The notes under the pieces: model-generated
Seen by the model: only the letters and a program-made list of their open reading frames with translations
Databases searched by the model: none
Told to the model about the DNA's origin: nothing
Program-made: the position numbers and the translations under genes
Part shown: piece after piece, positions 1-7,907 of the stretch
How positions within the stretch are numbered: the first letter of the stretch is position 1
Layout: each line of letters starts with the position of its first letter
Source of the DNA: Salinicoccus sediminis
GTDB taxonomy: Bacteria; Bacillota; Bacilli; Staphylococcales; Salinicoccaceae
Length of the DNA stretch: 64,000 nucleotides
Direction: 5' to 3'
NCBI RefSeq assembly: GCF_000986795.1
Contig: NZ_LAYZ01000026.1
Coordinates: forward strand, 62,001-126,000

Positions 1-93
1 TGCAGCTTCGCTCAGCCACACACCTGTCGGTCTGTCTTTGTCGTTGTTGATTGTTCCGTGGTTCGTTGCGATAATAAGTACAGATTTACTCAT
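1..93 (-). CDS. DJ-1/PfpI-family protein, 5' end only
   Basis: The gene reads leftwards out of the window, so only its first 31 codons are visible from an ATG at 93. An AAAGGAG ribosome-binding site lies just upstream. The product begins MSKSVLIIATNHGTINND and continues into GVWLSEAA. A first beta strand followed by a G-[VI]-W-x-[SE] segment is what type-1 glutamine-amidotransferase-like proteins (DJ-1/PfpI/Hsp31, protein deglycase or chaperone) show at their N-terminus. The catalytic cysteine lies outside the window, so the family call is likely but not proven. Confidence 0.6.
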   Translation of the reverse strand, partial: MSKSVLIIATNHGTINNDKDRPTGVWLSEAA

Positions 94-205
94 ATTGATA
101 TCAACTCTCCTTTACATCTGTTTTACCCACAACAGATATAAAGTAATCTAATCAAATTCCAATCAGGAATCAAAGGCGTAAATTTCATTGAATGGAGTGT
201 TCGGA

Positions 206-1006
206 ATGAAAACAGTAGACTTCGGAAGCGTAGCGGAAGAATATTTGAAATACAGGGATGATATACCTGAAAGTCTGTTGGAAGGGCTGGAGAAGAGGGG
301 CGTGGAGATCAGCGGCAGCAAAGTGGTCGACCTCGGTGCGGGACCGGGGCTCCTGAGCAAGATGCTCAGCAACCGGGGCGCAATCGTCGATGCAGTGGAA
401 CCGTCCGAAAAACTGGTTGAAACCGGGAGGGAATTCGTGGGGGATGATCCCCGCATAAAATTCAGGCAGAAGTATGCCGAAGACACGGGTCTGAAGGCGG
501 ACACATACGACATCGTCACCGTCATGCGTGCATGGCACTGGTTTGACACAGAAGAAGTGCTCAAGGAAATCAAACGGATCCTGAAACCGGGGGGGCATCT
601 GATTGTCATGGACTCGGGGTTCACATCCGGCGTGAAAATAGTGAAAAAATCCCTGAAGATCATCAAGAACAACGCAAGCGACAAACAGCTCAAGAAAGCC
701 GGTGCAAAAGAGGATGCCACCCAGATGATCAACAGTTTCCCTGTCGAATGGTTCGACGAATGGAAATATTCCCGATTCGATCTGCAGGAACTGTATAAGA
801 TGGATTACGAAGTCAAATTCACAAATGAAGAATGGCTGGGCCGCCTTGCTACAGTCTCCTGGCTTGCAGCGTTCAAAGAGAAGAAGCGCAAACGGACACT
901 CGGGGAGATTGATGAGTACATCAAGGAGAACTTCTCGAAGGATACACATAAAATCCCTCATGTGCTGAGCATCGCCATTCTTGAAAACAGGAATAAGAAG
1001 AAATAG
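206..1006 (+). CDS. class I SAM-dependent methyltransferase
   Basis: A 266-residue class I methyltransferase. The SAM-binding motif I reads VVDLGAGPGLLSKML near residues 39-53, followed by an acidic strand-2 end (VEPSEKLVE) and the post-motif KRILKPGGHLIVMDSG. This layout is typical of methyltransferase-11 type enzymes; the substrate cannot be read from sequence. A TTG at 188 would add six residues, but the ATG at 206 has a GGAGTG ribosome-binding site at proper distance and is preferred. The gene is single, divergent from the DJ-1-like gene on its left. Confidence 0.85.
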   Translation: MKTVDFGSVAEEYLKYRDDIPESLLEGLEKRGVEISGSKVVDLGAGPGLLSKMLSNRGAIVDAVEPSEKLVETGREFVGDDPRIKFRQKYAEDTGLKADTYDIVTVMRAWHWFDTEEVLKEIKRILKPGGHLIVMDSGFTSGVKIVKKSLKIIKNNASDKQLKKAGAKEDATQMINSFPVEWFDEWKYSRFDLQELYKMDYEVKFTNEEWLGRLATVSWLAAFKEKKRKRTLGEIDEYIKENFSKDTHKIPHVLSIAILENRNKKK

Positions 1007-1131
1007 TCAGTCCAAAGTATGATTATGGAAACTTCCTTCAAAAAGCGTGGTTAAACATTTACAATTAACTTACTTTTCGTTATCATATATTTTGTGTGTT
1101 AAAAGATGATGACTTTTGGAGGAACATATTA

Positions 1132-1770
1132 ATGACAAACGTACTCGTGGTTAAAGCGAACAATCGTCCCGACGGGATTTCAACCAAAATGTATGATGCG
1201 TACATGGAAACGATCAGAAAAAGTGACAAAATGAACGTCGAAGTATATGACACTTTCACAGAAGATATGCCGTATATCGGCCAGGAGCTTTTCAGCGCCT
1301 TCGGCAAGCTTCAAAACGAAGAAGCTCTGAATGAGGATGAACAGCGTCTGATGGATGCGAAGCAGAAGGCAATGGATACTTTTGAAAAAGCGGATGTACT
1401 CGTATTTGCATTCCCGCTGTGGAATCTGACCATCCCGGCACGTCTGCAGACATTCATCGATTACGTGTATGCTGCAGGGTTCACTTTCAAATACAATGCT
1501 GACGGTTCCATGGCACAGCTGATGGCCGACAAGAAAGTCGTACTGCTGAATGCACGCGGCGGAGTATACAGCGCACCTGAAGCTGCAGGCATGGATATGT
1601 CCATGAACTACATGAAGAATGTGTTCGGCGGCATATTCGGCATGGACATCATTGATGAAATCGTCATTGAGGGCCATAATGCAATGCCTCAGGATGCGGC
1701 ACGGATCATCGAAGAAGGCCTTGAAAGCGTCCGTGAATCAGCAAGGGAACTGAACAGCGAGTTTGCATAA
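1132..1770 (+). CDS. azoR: FMN-dependent NADH-azoreductase
   Basis: A 212-residue flavodoxin-fold quinone/azo reductase of the AzoR/AcpD family, which uses NADH and FMN to reduce quinones and azo dyes in the cytosol. The N-terminus MTNVLVVKANNRPDGISTKM is the phosphate-binding start of the family, and FAFPLWNLTIPARLQTFIDY is the FMN-contacting segment; LLNARGGVYS follows near residue 140. The ATG at 1132 sits after a TTTGGAGGAAC ribosome-binding site; an upstream GTG at 1096 lacks one. The gene stands alone and ends at a strong terminator. Confidence 0.9.
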   Translation: MTNVLVVKANNRPDGISTKMYDAYMETIRKSDKMNVEVYDTFTEDMPYIGQELFSAFGKLQNEEALNEDEQRLMDAKQKAMDTFEKADVLVFAFPLWNLTIPARLQTFIDYVYAAGFTFKYNADGSMAQLMADKKVVLLNARGGVYSAPEAAGMDMSMNYMKNVFGGIFGMDIIDEIVIEGHNAMPQDAARIIEEGLESVRESARELNSEFA

Positions 1771-1803
1771 AACTTTAATATGGAAGTATTTTTTCTGAAA
1801 TGA

Positions 1804-1836
1804 GCCCGGCACAACGGTGTGCCGGGTATTTTTATG
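1804..1836 (+). terminator. intrinsic terminator after azoR
   Basis: CCCGGCAC pairs with GTGCCGGG around a six-base loop and is followed by TATTTTTAT. Confidence 0.85.
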
Positions 1837-1873
1837 ATAATATTTTGGTAATACATTTCCTGGGGGAGGGACA

Positions 1874-2311
1874 ATGATGTGGCATTTCAGAGAATTTGAA
1901 GACCTTGATATACATACACTTGAAGAAATATACAGATTGAGGGTTGCTGTATTCATAGTGGAACAGGAGTGCGCCTATCAGGAAATAGACGGGAAGGATG
2001 AATCTTCACTCCATCTTTATAAAACTGATGCGTCGGAAATCACCGCCTATCTGCGGATCATCCGGGAAGAGCCTGTTTCAATCGGCAGGGTGATTGTCCG
2101 AAGTGACAGACGGGGAACCGGACTCGGCCGGGAGCTGATGGTGCAGGCGATGGAATATGTGGATGCGCATCACTCCGGAGAACTGATATATTTGCACGGC
2201 CAGGCCCACCTTAGGGAATACTATGAGTCATTCGGCTTTAGGGCGGTGTCTGAGAGGCATCTCGAGGATAATATACCGCATTACCATATGGAATATAAAA
2301 AAGGGGAGTGA
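1874..2311 (+). CDS. GNAT N-acetyltransferase, ElaA type
   Basis: A 145-residue acetyltransferase. The early segment LRVAVFIVEQECAYQEIDG with a following D..S.H matches the ElaA subgroup of GNAT enzymes, and RVIVRSDRRGTGLGRELM near residue 75 is the acetyl-CoA-binding motif A (R/Q-x-x-G-x-G). Substrate unknown; the family is cytosolic. A GGGGGAGGG ribosome-binding site precedes adjacent ATGs at 1874 and 1877. The gene converges on the next one with only six bases between stop codons. Confidence 0.85.
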   Translation: MMWHFREFEDLDIHTLEEIYRLRVAVFIVEQECAYQEIDGKDESSLHLYKTDASEITAYLRIIREEPVSIGRVIVRSDRRGTGLGRELMVQAMEYVDAHHSGELIYLHGQAHLREYYESFGFRAVSERHLEDNIPHYHMEYKKGE

Positions 2312-2330
2312 ATTTGTTCACTCCTCTTTA
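2300..2330. terminator. bidirectional terminator between convergent genes
   Basis: AAGGGGAGTGAA pairs with TTCACTCCTCTTT across a four-base loop. The hairpin contains the stop codons of both convergent genes, so one structure can end both transcripts; A and T tracts flank it on both sides. Confidence 0.8.
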
Positions 2331-2599
2331 TCAGTCCTTGTCTCTTCTATGAGCCAGGGACTTTCTTTATCTTTCTGTTTCGATTCAAGAAGCTTTTTGT
2401 TCTCCTCTTTGATCCGTTCAAGCTCTGATTTCATATGCTGGTTTTCGAGCAGGAAATTCTCCTGCTTCAAGCGTTCGAGTTCCAGCTGCTTGTCTACGGC
2501 CTCCACCTTGATCTTTTCCATCTTCCTCAAGTGCTTCAAATACTCACTTCCGAAGCCGCCGATCGAAGCGAAAATCACTATGGCCACTATCCACCACAT
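2318..2599 (-). CDS. small membrane-anchored coiled-coil protein
   Basis: A 93-residue protein with a single N-terminal membrane segment (WWIVAIVIFASIGGFG) followed by a strongly charged helix with heptad character (KIKVEAVDKQLELERLKQEN onward) over most of the remaining length. The layout recalls phage-shock PspB-like proteins, but I do not recognise a specific family. The chosen ATG at 2599 follows a GGGGAGG ribosome-binding site; a longer reading from 2638 has none. It shares a terminator with the convergent acetyltransferase gene. Confidence 0.7.
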   Translation of the reverse strand: MWWIVAIVIFASIGGFGSEYLKHLRKMEKIKVEAVDKQLELERLKQENFLLENQHMKSELERIKEENKKLLESKQKDKESPWLIEETRTDKEE

Positions 2600-2639
2600 A
2601 AAATGATCCCTCCCCGTGTGAAGAATACCTAATCTCATT

Positions 2640-2981
2640 TTAACACTTTATGCCATTAAAGGATAAAAAGTTTTAAGTTCAGTATTGAACTGATTTCAGG
2701 TGCTGAAAATGATTATGCAGAAGTAATTTGTGAAAACGGAAACATCGGGCATAATGATGCAAATATGAGTATTTTAAATCTCAACTGAAGTAACCAATGA
2801 AATTTTAAATAAATAACTACAATAAAATAATGAATTATTTAAAAATTATCAATATATTTACTTTGGTAAAATGTTCACATAATCATTGATGAGATATTGG
2901 TATAATGGTATTATGTAACTGTAGACAAACGGTAATAATGATATTTATATAAGTATAAATTACAAAACAGGAGGGAACAAA
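2640..2981. other. AT-rich intergenic region
   Basis: About 340 bases without a gene. Apart from the extended -10 promoter at 2898-2906 serving the following small gene, I see only AT-rich sequence and a short imperfect palindrome near 2826-2841. Confidence 0.6.
2898..2906 (+). promoter_or_regulatory. extended -10 promoter
   Basis: TGGTATAAT, a perfect -10 with the TGn extension, lies about 75 bases upstream of the 49-residue gene. A -35 is weak (TTCACA at 2874), consistent with an extended -10 promoter. Confidence 0.6.
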
Positions 2982-3131
2982 ATGTTCTCAACAGATCGTA
3001 TTTCTGCAGACCTTCGCATGGAAGAGTACAAAAGGATTGCTGAAAGCTACAGCCACATTTCCCAAAACAAGAAAGATGTTAAAGCGAAAAAATCTTTCTT
3101 CGGCAGAATCTTTAACAGAAAGACTGCATGA
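2982..3131 (+). CDS. small basic protein, 49 residues
   Basis: An ATG at 2982 follows a near-perfect ACAGGAGGGA ribosome-binding site and opens 49 codons to a TGA. The product starts MFSTDRISADLRMEEYKRI and ends in a basic tail (KAKKSFFGRIFNRKTA). It has no membrane segment and no cysteine. I do not recognise a family. The combination of a perfect Shine-Dalgarno, an extended -10 promoter upstream and a strong terminator 12 bases after the stop argues that it is a real, independently transcribed gene. Confidence 0.7.
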   Translation: MFSTDRISADLRMEEYKRIAESYSHISQNKKDVKAKKSFFGRIFNRKTA

Positions 3132-3140
3132 ATGAACTGA

Positions 3141-3179
3141 AAAATGCCGCCCCTGACAAGAAGAGGGGCGGCATTTTTA
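3141..3179. terminator. bidirectional terminator
   Basis: AAATGCCGCCCCT pairs with AGGGGCGGCATTT and is followed by T residues on the + strand and, read the other way, by a T-rich tract. It ends both the small gene and the convergent VOC-family gene. Confidence 0.85.
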
Positions 3180-3180
3180 T

Positions 3181-3576
3181 CTATCTGGAAAAGTTCAACT
3201 GCCAGGAAACACCGAATTGGTCCTGAATCCAGCCGAAGCTGTCGGAAAAACCGTATTCGTCCAGAGGCATCAGAATGGCCCCTTTTTTCTTGAGCTTCCG
3301 GTAATAGTTTTCGATTTCCATCATCGATCTGCATTCTATGAAGAAAGACATGCTTGGTGTAAATGTGAATTCATGAGGGACATTGCTGTCCATCATCATG
3401 ATGAGCTGGTCGTGGATGCGGATTACCCCCTGCATGATCTTACCTTCCATTTCAGGGGTGTCTTCACCATACTTGTTTACATAGCGGATTTCCGCATCCT
3501 TGAAAACCTCCATATAATAATTCATCGCTTCCTCTGCACGGCCTTCGAACATCAGAAAGGGTGTCATTGACTTCAT
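3181..3576 (-). CDS. VOC-family protein (PhnB/glyoxalase-like)
   Basis: A 131-residue protein of the vicinal oxygen chelate superfamily, PhnB-like branch. The start MKSMTPFLMFEGRAEEAMNY, the central IHDQLIMMMDS and the ending WIQDQFGVSWQLNF are characteristic of this group (also annotated as 3-demethylubiquinone-9 methyltransferase-like). The catalytic activity is not known for this branch. The ATG at 3576 is set by an AGGAGG six bases upstream; the frame is open further upstream to 3603. It is a single gene with its own terminator. Confidence 0.85.
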   Translation of the reverse strand: MKSMTPFLMFEGRAEEAMNYYMEVFKDAEIRYVNKYGEDTPEMEGKIMQGVIRIHDQLIMMMDSNVPHEFTFTPSMSFFIECRSMMEIENYYRKLKKKGAILMPLDEYGFSDSFGWIQDQFGVSWQLNFSR

Positions 3577-3649
3577 ATTCATCCTCCTATCTGCATTGTC
3601 CAATTATACCAGAATGCCTTAATCACTATCATTCAATATATGGATGCGA

Positions 3650-3684
3650 GTATAAAATTACCGGATCCCTGTGTCAGGATCCGG
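3650..3684 (-). terminator. terminator after tcyP
   Basis: CCGGATCC pairs with GGATCCGG across eight bases; on the minus strand it is followed by TAATTTTAT. Confidence 0.8.
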
Positions 3685-3698
3685 CATCGATAATCATT

Positions 3699-5090
3699 TT
3701 AGACTTCAGCAGTCAGTTCATCCAGGTTATGGGAGTTGTAGACATCTTTGTCGATCTGACCGTTAGTCTTGGCAGTTACTGTGCCCGAAACCATGGACCC
3801 GCTGACGTTGAGTGCTGTACGTCCCATATCGATGAGTGGCTCGACCGAGATGAGTACGGCTGCGAGTGCAATCGGCAGGTTCATTGTTGAAAGTACCACG
3901 ATTGCAGCGAATGTCGCACCGCCGCCGACGCCTGCGATTCCTAGGGAGGCAATGACTGTAACGGCGATCAATGTGATGATGTATGTCGCGTTGACTTCAA
4001 TGCCGACCGCCGGTGCTATCATGATGCCAAGCATTGCCGGATAGATTCCTGCACAGCCGTTCTGTCCGATGGACAGTCCGAAACTTCCGGAGAAGTTGGC
4101 GATGCTTGATGGCACGCCGAGACGGATTCTCTGTGTCTGGATGTTCAGGGGCAGCGTCCCTGCACTGGAACGGGAAGTGAATGCGAATAACAGCGTTTCA
4201 GATGTCTTCTTGAAGTACTGGACAGGGTTCAAACCGGTCAGTGAGATGATGACGAGATGAACCAGGAACATCGCAATCAATGCGGCATAGGAAGCGATTA
4301 CGAACAATCCGAGGTCGTAGATGGCCTGGAAATCCGAAGTGGCTACTGTGTTTGCCATGATGGCGAATATTCCGTATGGTGTCAGTGCAAGTATGATTTT
4401 CACCAGCTGCATGACCCATTCGTTGACGGCTACGATTCCGCCCCTGACTTTCTCACCTGTGTCAGGATTGCTCTTGACCAGGCGGACCAGGCTGAGCCCC
4501 ATGAATACCGCGAAGAATACTACCGCAATCGTTGATGTTGCACGTTCACCTGTAAAATCAAGGAATGGATTTGCCGGAAGTAGTGAAACCAGCTGCTGCG
4601 GCAGTGTCTGGTCTTCGACTTCCTGGGCGCTCGTTTCAAGGGAAGAAGCTCTTTCATTCTCCGCTTCACCAAGGTTGAGGCTTGAAGCATCGAGATTGAA
4701 AAGCAGGGCGGCAGTGATACCGATTGCAGCGGCTATGGCCGTTGTGCCGAGCAGTATCAGGATGATCTTAACCCCCGATTTCAGGAATTTCTCCTGCATG
4801 TCCATCTTGGCGAAAGCTCCGAGGATGGAGATGAAGACCAGCGGCATGACGATCATCTGCAGGAGACGGACGAAACCGTCGCCGACGATCGCCATCCAGT
4901 CGGTCGTAGTTGTTATGACGGTATTTTCAACGCCGTAGATCAGCTGAAGCATCGCTCCGAATACAAGACCGACCAATAGACCGATCATGACACGGTATGA
5001 GAATTTGACATTGCGTTTTTTCAGGAGCATGAGTGCTCCAATCAATGTCAGAAAGATGACAAGATTGATAATGATAAGCAAAATATCCAT
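3699..5090 (-). CDS. tcyP: L-cystine/dicarboxylate:cation symporter TcyP
   Basis: A 463-residue sodium:dicarboxylate symporter family transporter, the exact usual length of TcyP, which imports L-cystine. The N-terminus carries two membrane segments and the FGAMLQLIYGV stretch seen in TcyP; FTSRSSAGTLPLNIQTQR is the serine-rich re-entrant loop HP1, and NGCAGIYPAMLGIMIAP with GVGGGATFAAIVVLSTMNLP marks the transmembrane 7/HP2 substrate site. The start at 5090 follows GAGGAG; nine extra residues from 5117 lack a ribosome-binding site. Monocistronic; sulphur supply is the likely role. Confidence 0.88.
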   Translation of the reverse strand: MDILLIIINLVIFLTLIGALMLLKKRNVKFSYRVMIGLLVGLVFGAMLQLIYGVENTVITTTTDWMAIVGDGFVRLLQMIVMPLVFISILGAFAKMDMQEKFLKSGVKIILILLGTTAIAAAIGITAALLFNLDASSLNLGEAENERASSLETSAQEVEDQTLPQQLVSLLPANPFLDFTGERATSTIAVVFFAVFMGLSLVRLVKSNPDTGEKVRGGIVAVNEWVMQLVKIILALTPYGIFAIMANTVATSDFQAIYDLGLFVIASYAALIAMFLVHLVIISLTGLNPVQYFKKTSETLLFAFTSRSSAGTLPLNIQTQRIRLGVPSSIANFSGSFGLSIGQNGCAGIYPAMLGIMIAPAVGIEVNATYIITLIAVTVIASLGIAGVGGGATFAAIVVLSTMNLPIALAAVLISVEPLIDMGRTALNVSGSMVSGTVTAKTNGQIDKDVYNSHNLDELTAEV

Positions 5091-5187
5091 GACAATAACT
5101 CCTCTTTTTAAAATCAAAGCAGAGTAATTATATAGGATTTAATCCGGGTTGTAAAGTCGGTGTTGAAAAAAATCAATATTCACTCAT

Positions 5188-7254
5188 CTATTCGATGATG
5201 TACAGATGTCTGGTCGCCCGGGAGGAGAGTACATACATGATGTGGTCCTCGTTTTCATATTCCGCCGTCCCGGTCAGGACGACCGTGTTGTATTCGAATC
5301 CTTTAGACAGATAGTAGGGCAGGATGATGAATGACTGGTTGTAGAGTGTATCCTTCTCCTGAAGATTGCGGAACTGCGGGAATTCATCTGAAAGTTCGCT
5401 GTAAAGTGCGTCGGCGGATTCCTTTGACGGTGTGATGATTGCGACCTGCGGCCTGTCCTGTGCCCGCAGTATTTCCCTTATCTTTTCTGTATGGTCCCGG
5501 GCATGGAGTTTCTGTACTTCCTCTCCGTCTACGGAAACGGACTGGATCGAATCCGGTACAAGGCTGTTCAGGAATGCATTGATCTGGTTGGTGGACCGGT
5601 ATGAACGTTCCAGATGCTTCTGCACATGGTTTTTGGCGACGAGTGCGTCCTTGTCAGCGGGGTGGATCTGCTGGTTGGGATCGCCGAGGCTCGTGAATGA
5701 TGCCTTCCTGTAATAATGGCGCATCACATAATACTGTATATTCGAGTAGTCCTGCACTTCATCGATCAGTACATGCTGCACGGAGCGGTCATGTGCCCCG
5801 AGCAGGTGGATATAGATGTAGAGCATCGGTGCGATGTCTTCATATTTGAAATCGTTCTCCTTGATCGAACGGACGGTCCTGTTCCTGAAGCCTTTATCCT
5901 CGATGGAATTGATATAGAGCTTCTCGATGTGGATGAACCTGAAAAGCATAATCTGTTTGTGTGCCTGTTTCAGCTGATTTTTCGCATAGGAGTGGGCCTC
6001 TTCCCTGAGCTGGTGCTTTTCACCGATATACTTGTTCTGGCTGTTGAGTTCCATGAATCTGGCTTCCCTGATTTCAGCCACACGTGCCGAGTAGAGGGAC
6101 AGCAGGCGTTCCTTTATCTTCAGCAGGCGTTTAGTGACCGGGTGGTGGGAGAGTTCTTTGTAGAAAATATCATGCAGCTTCTCTTTGCCGATGAAGATTC
6201 CGTCTCTATCCTTCAGACCCCTGAATTCCATTCCCTGATCGGCGAGACTGCCGAGGAATGCATGCAGTGATCTGAAGTACCGGAGAGAGGATTTGTATTC
6301 ATAGATGTCCTGCGCCCGGGCGTCCTCACGCAGCCTCCTGATGTTCCCGTAGACCGTTTCAAAACGGCGTGCCTTGAAATAGGGGAACTGGCCGAGCAGA
6401 CGGTAGAAGGTTATGTTTTTGACGTGTTTTTCACCGAGTTCCGGCAGCACGTCCGACAGGTAGTCGTTGAACACTTCATTCGGTGAGATGAGCAGGATGT
6501 TTTCGGGTTCCAGGATATCCTTATGCTGATAGAGCAGGAATGCAATCCGCTGCAGGGCAAGGGAGGTCTTGCCGCTCCCCGGCGGCCCGTATACCAGAGT
6601 ATCCTGCCTGAGCGGCTGGCGGATGACTTCGTTCTGTTCCTGCTGGATTGTGGAGACGATGTTCCTGAGTTTCGACTGGGAGGAGTCGGTTATCATGTTC
6701 TGGAGGATCTCATCCCCGATATACATGTCACTGTCGAACATCTTCTGGAGCTTCGAGTCCTCAACAATGAACTGCCTCCTGCCGGCAACATTTGCGTCAA
6801 TCCGGCTCCCGTCGGGTATCGTATAGGAAAGCGCGCCGGTCTCGTTCTCATAGAAGAGGCTGGCAACCGGTGTACGCCAGTCGTATATCAGGAGGTCGTT
6901 ATCCTTATTCCTTATCGTTCCGGTGCCGATATATATGTCTTCACCATCGACTGTGATTTTGCCGAAGTAGGGTTTCGGAATCATGCGTTTTGTCCGTCTG
7001 TACATGGCATCGATGAAGTTGAAGTTCACCTCGGTAGTCCGGAGCTCCGGCAGCATCTGTATGAACTGATGGATGTTTCCGGATTCGAAATCGGCATCGA
7101 TGGATGCAACCTCTTCGTTTATTGCTTCACGGTTTGAGCGGATACCCTTTTTGAGGTTATCGCGTTCGAGTGAGAGTTTAGTGTTATAGGCCTTTAAAAA
7201 ATCGACTGTCAGCATCAGGTGCTGTTTTTCTTCTTCCAATGATAAGTGTGCCAA
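5188..7254 (-). CDS. helD: RNA polymerase recycling motor HelD (UvrD/Rep-type)
   Basis: About 688 residues. A charged N-terminal coiled coil of some 120 residues precedes a superfamily 1 helicase core: Walker A GPPGSGKTSLALQRIAFLL, Walker B VLIDEVQDYS, motif III SLGDPNQQI, motif IV RSYRSTNQI and a C-terminal VLTGTAEYEN/SSRATRHLYII. The coiled coil plus SF1 core is the HelD arrangement; HelD frees stalled RNA polymerase from nucleic acid using ATP. I prefer the TTG at 7254, which follows GAGGGGG, over an ATG at 7338 without a ribosome-binding site. Confidence 0.85.
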   Translation of the reverse strand: MAHLSLEEEKQHLMLTVDFLKAYNTKLSLERDNLKKGIRSNREAINEEVASIDADFESGNIHQFIQMLPELRTTEVNFNFIDAMYRRTKRMIPKPYFGKITVDGEDIYIGTGTIRNKDNDLLIYDWRTPVASLFYENETGALSYTIPDGSRIDANVAGRRQFIVEDSKLQKMFDSDMYIGDEILQNMITDSSQSKLRNIVSTIQQEQNEVIRQPLRQDTLVYGPPGSGKTSLALQRIAFLLYQHKDILEPENILLISPNEVFNDYLSDVLPELGEKHVKNITFYRLLGQFPYFKARRFETVYGNIRRLREDARAQDIYEYKSSLRYFRSLHAFLGSLADQGMEFRGLKDRDGIFIGKEKLHDIFYKELSHHPVTKRLLKIKERLLSLYSARVAEIREARFMELNSQNKYIGEKHQLREEAHSYAKNQLKQAHKQIMLFRFIHIEKLYINSIEDKGFRNRTVRSIKENDFKYEDIAPMLYIYIHLLGAHDRSVQHVLIDEVQDYSNIQYYVMRHYYRKASFTSLGDPNQQIHPADKDALVAKNHVQKHLERSYRSTNQINAFLNSLVPDSIQSVSVDGEEVQKLHARDHTEKIREILRAQDRPQVAIITPSKESADALYSELSDEFPQFRNLQEKDTLYNQSFIILPYYLSKGFEYNTVVLTGTAEYENEDHIMYVLSSRATRHLYIIE

Positions 7255-7394
7255 ATGCTTATCCCCCTCATTTTTGATAGGAAATCCATCATATAAGGTT
7301 TTGCACTGCAATAACAGTCTTAAATTACCTTTTTGCATATGATATAATGGAATTGTGAAATTCGACTCACCAATATTTTAAAGGAACAGGTGCT

Positions 7395-7805
7395 ATGGGC
7401 AAAATACTACTCTCCGGTCTCATCAGCGGTACTGTGGCGGGGTTGCTTTTGGCCGGTGCATTTTTATATGTCCAGTTATCCACTGATATAGAGCTTCTGG
7501 ATCTGCTGCTCAACCTCGATTTCATCAGCACAGAAGAGCCGCATATCGTCATCCAGATAATGCTTCATCTGCTCGTATCCGTCGTGATGGCAACCATTCT
7601 GAAATGGGTCTACATAAACCGGAGCAAACTCTACATGCCGTCAATGGTGATGATCTGGCTCATCACGACGATGCTGTATTACATTCTGTCAACGCAGGCC
7701 GAGGAACCGATGGAACTTCACAGCTACATCGGCTGGACACTGTGGTCGATCTTCCACATCGGCTATCTTGAAGTGCTCCACATCTGCTATGAAAAGCGAA
7801 TCTAA
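7395..7805 (+). CDS. integral membrane protein of unknown function
   Basis: A 136-residue protein with about four predicted membrane segments: an N-terminal small-residue-rich helix (SGLISGTVAGLLLAGAFLYV), two central helices around residues 50-100 and a last one near WTLWSIFHIGYLEVLHI. No family recognised. The start is placed by AAGGA nine bases upstream; a TATAAT hexamer lies at 7343-7348. The gene diverges from helD and ends at a strong terminator. Confidence 0.7.
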   Translation: MGKILLSGLISGTVAGLLLAGAFLYVQLSTDIELLDLLLNLDFISTEEPHIVIQIMLHLLVSVVMATILKWVYINRSKLYMPSMVMIWLITTMLYYILSTQAEEPMELHSYIGWTLWSIFHIGYLEVLHICYEKRI

Positions 7806-7810
7806 ACGAA

Positions 7811-7836
7811 GCACGGGCCCGGGCCCGTGCTTTTTT
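7811..7836 (+). terminator. intrinsic terminator
   Basis: A perfect 20-base palindrome of GCACGGGCCC arms followed directly by six T residues. Confidence 0.85.
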
Positions 7837-7907
7837 CGCGGCGTAAATAAACCCTCGTCATCCCGGGTATACATACAATATATATGAACGGACGGGGAGT
7901 GGTATCA

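Noticed and set aside
185-961. 258-codon open frame antisense to the methyltransferase
   Set aside because: No ribosome-binding site, Cys/His/Phe-rich shadow composition, and the opposite strand has a clear conserved methyltransferase.
7838-7905. SigmaB-type promoter (GGGTAT near 7865)
   Set aside because: The -35 (GTAAAT) and spacing do not fit the GTTTAA consensus well.
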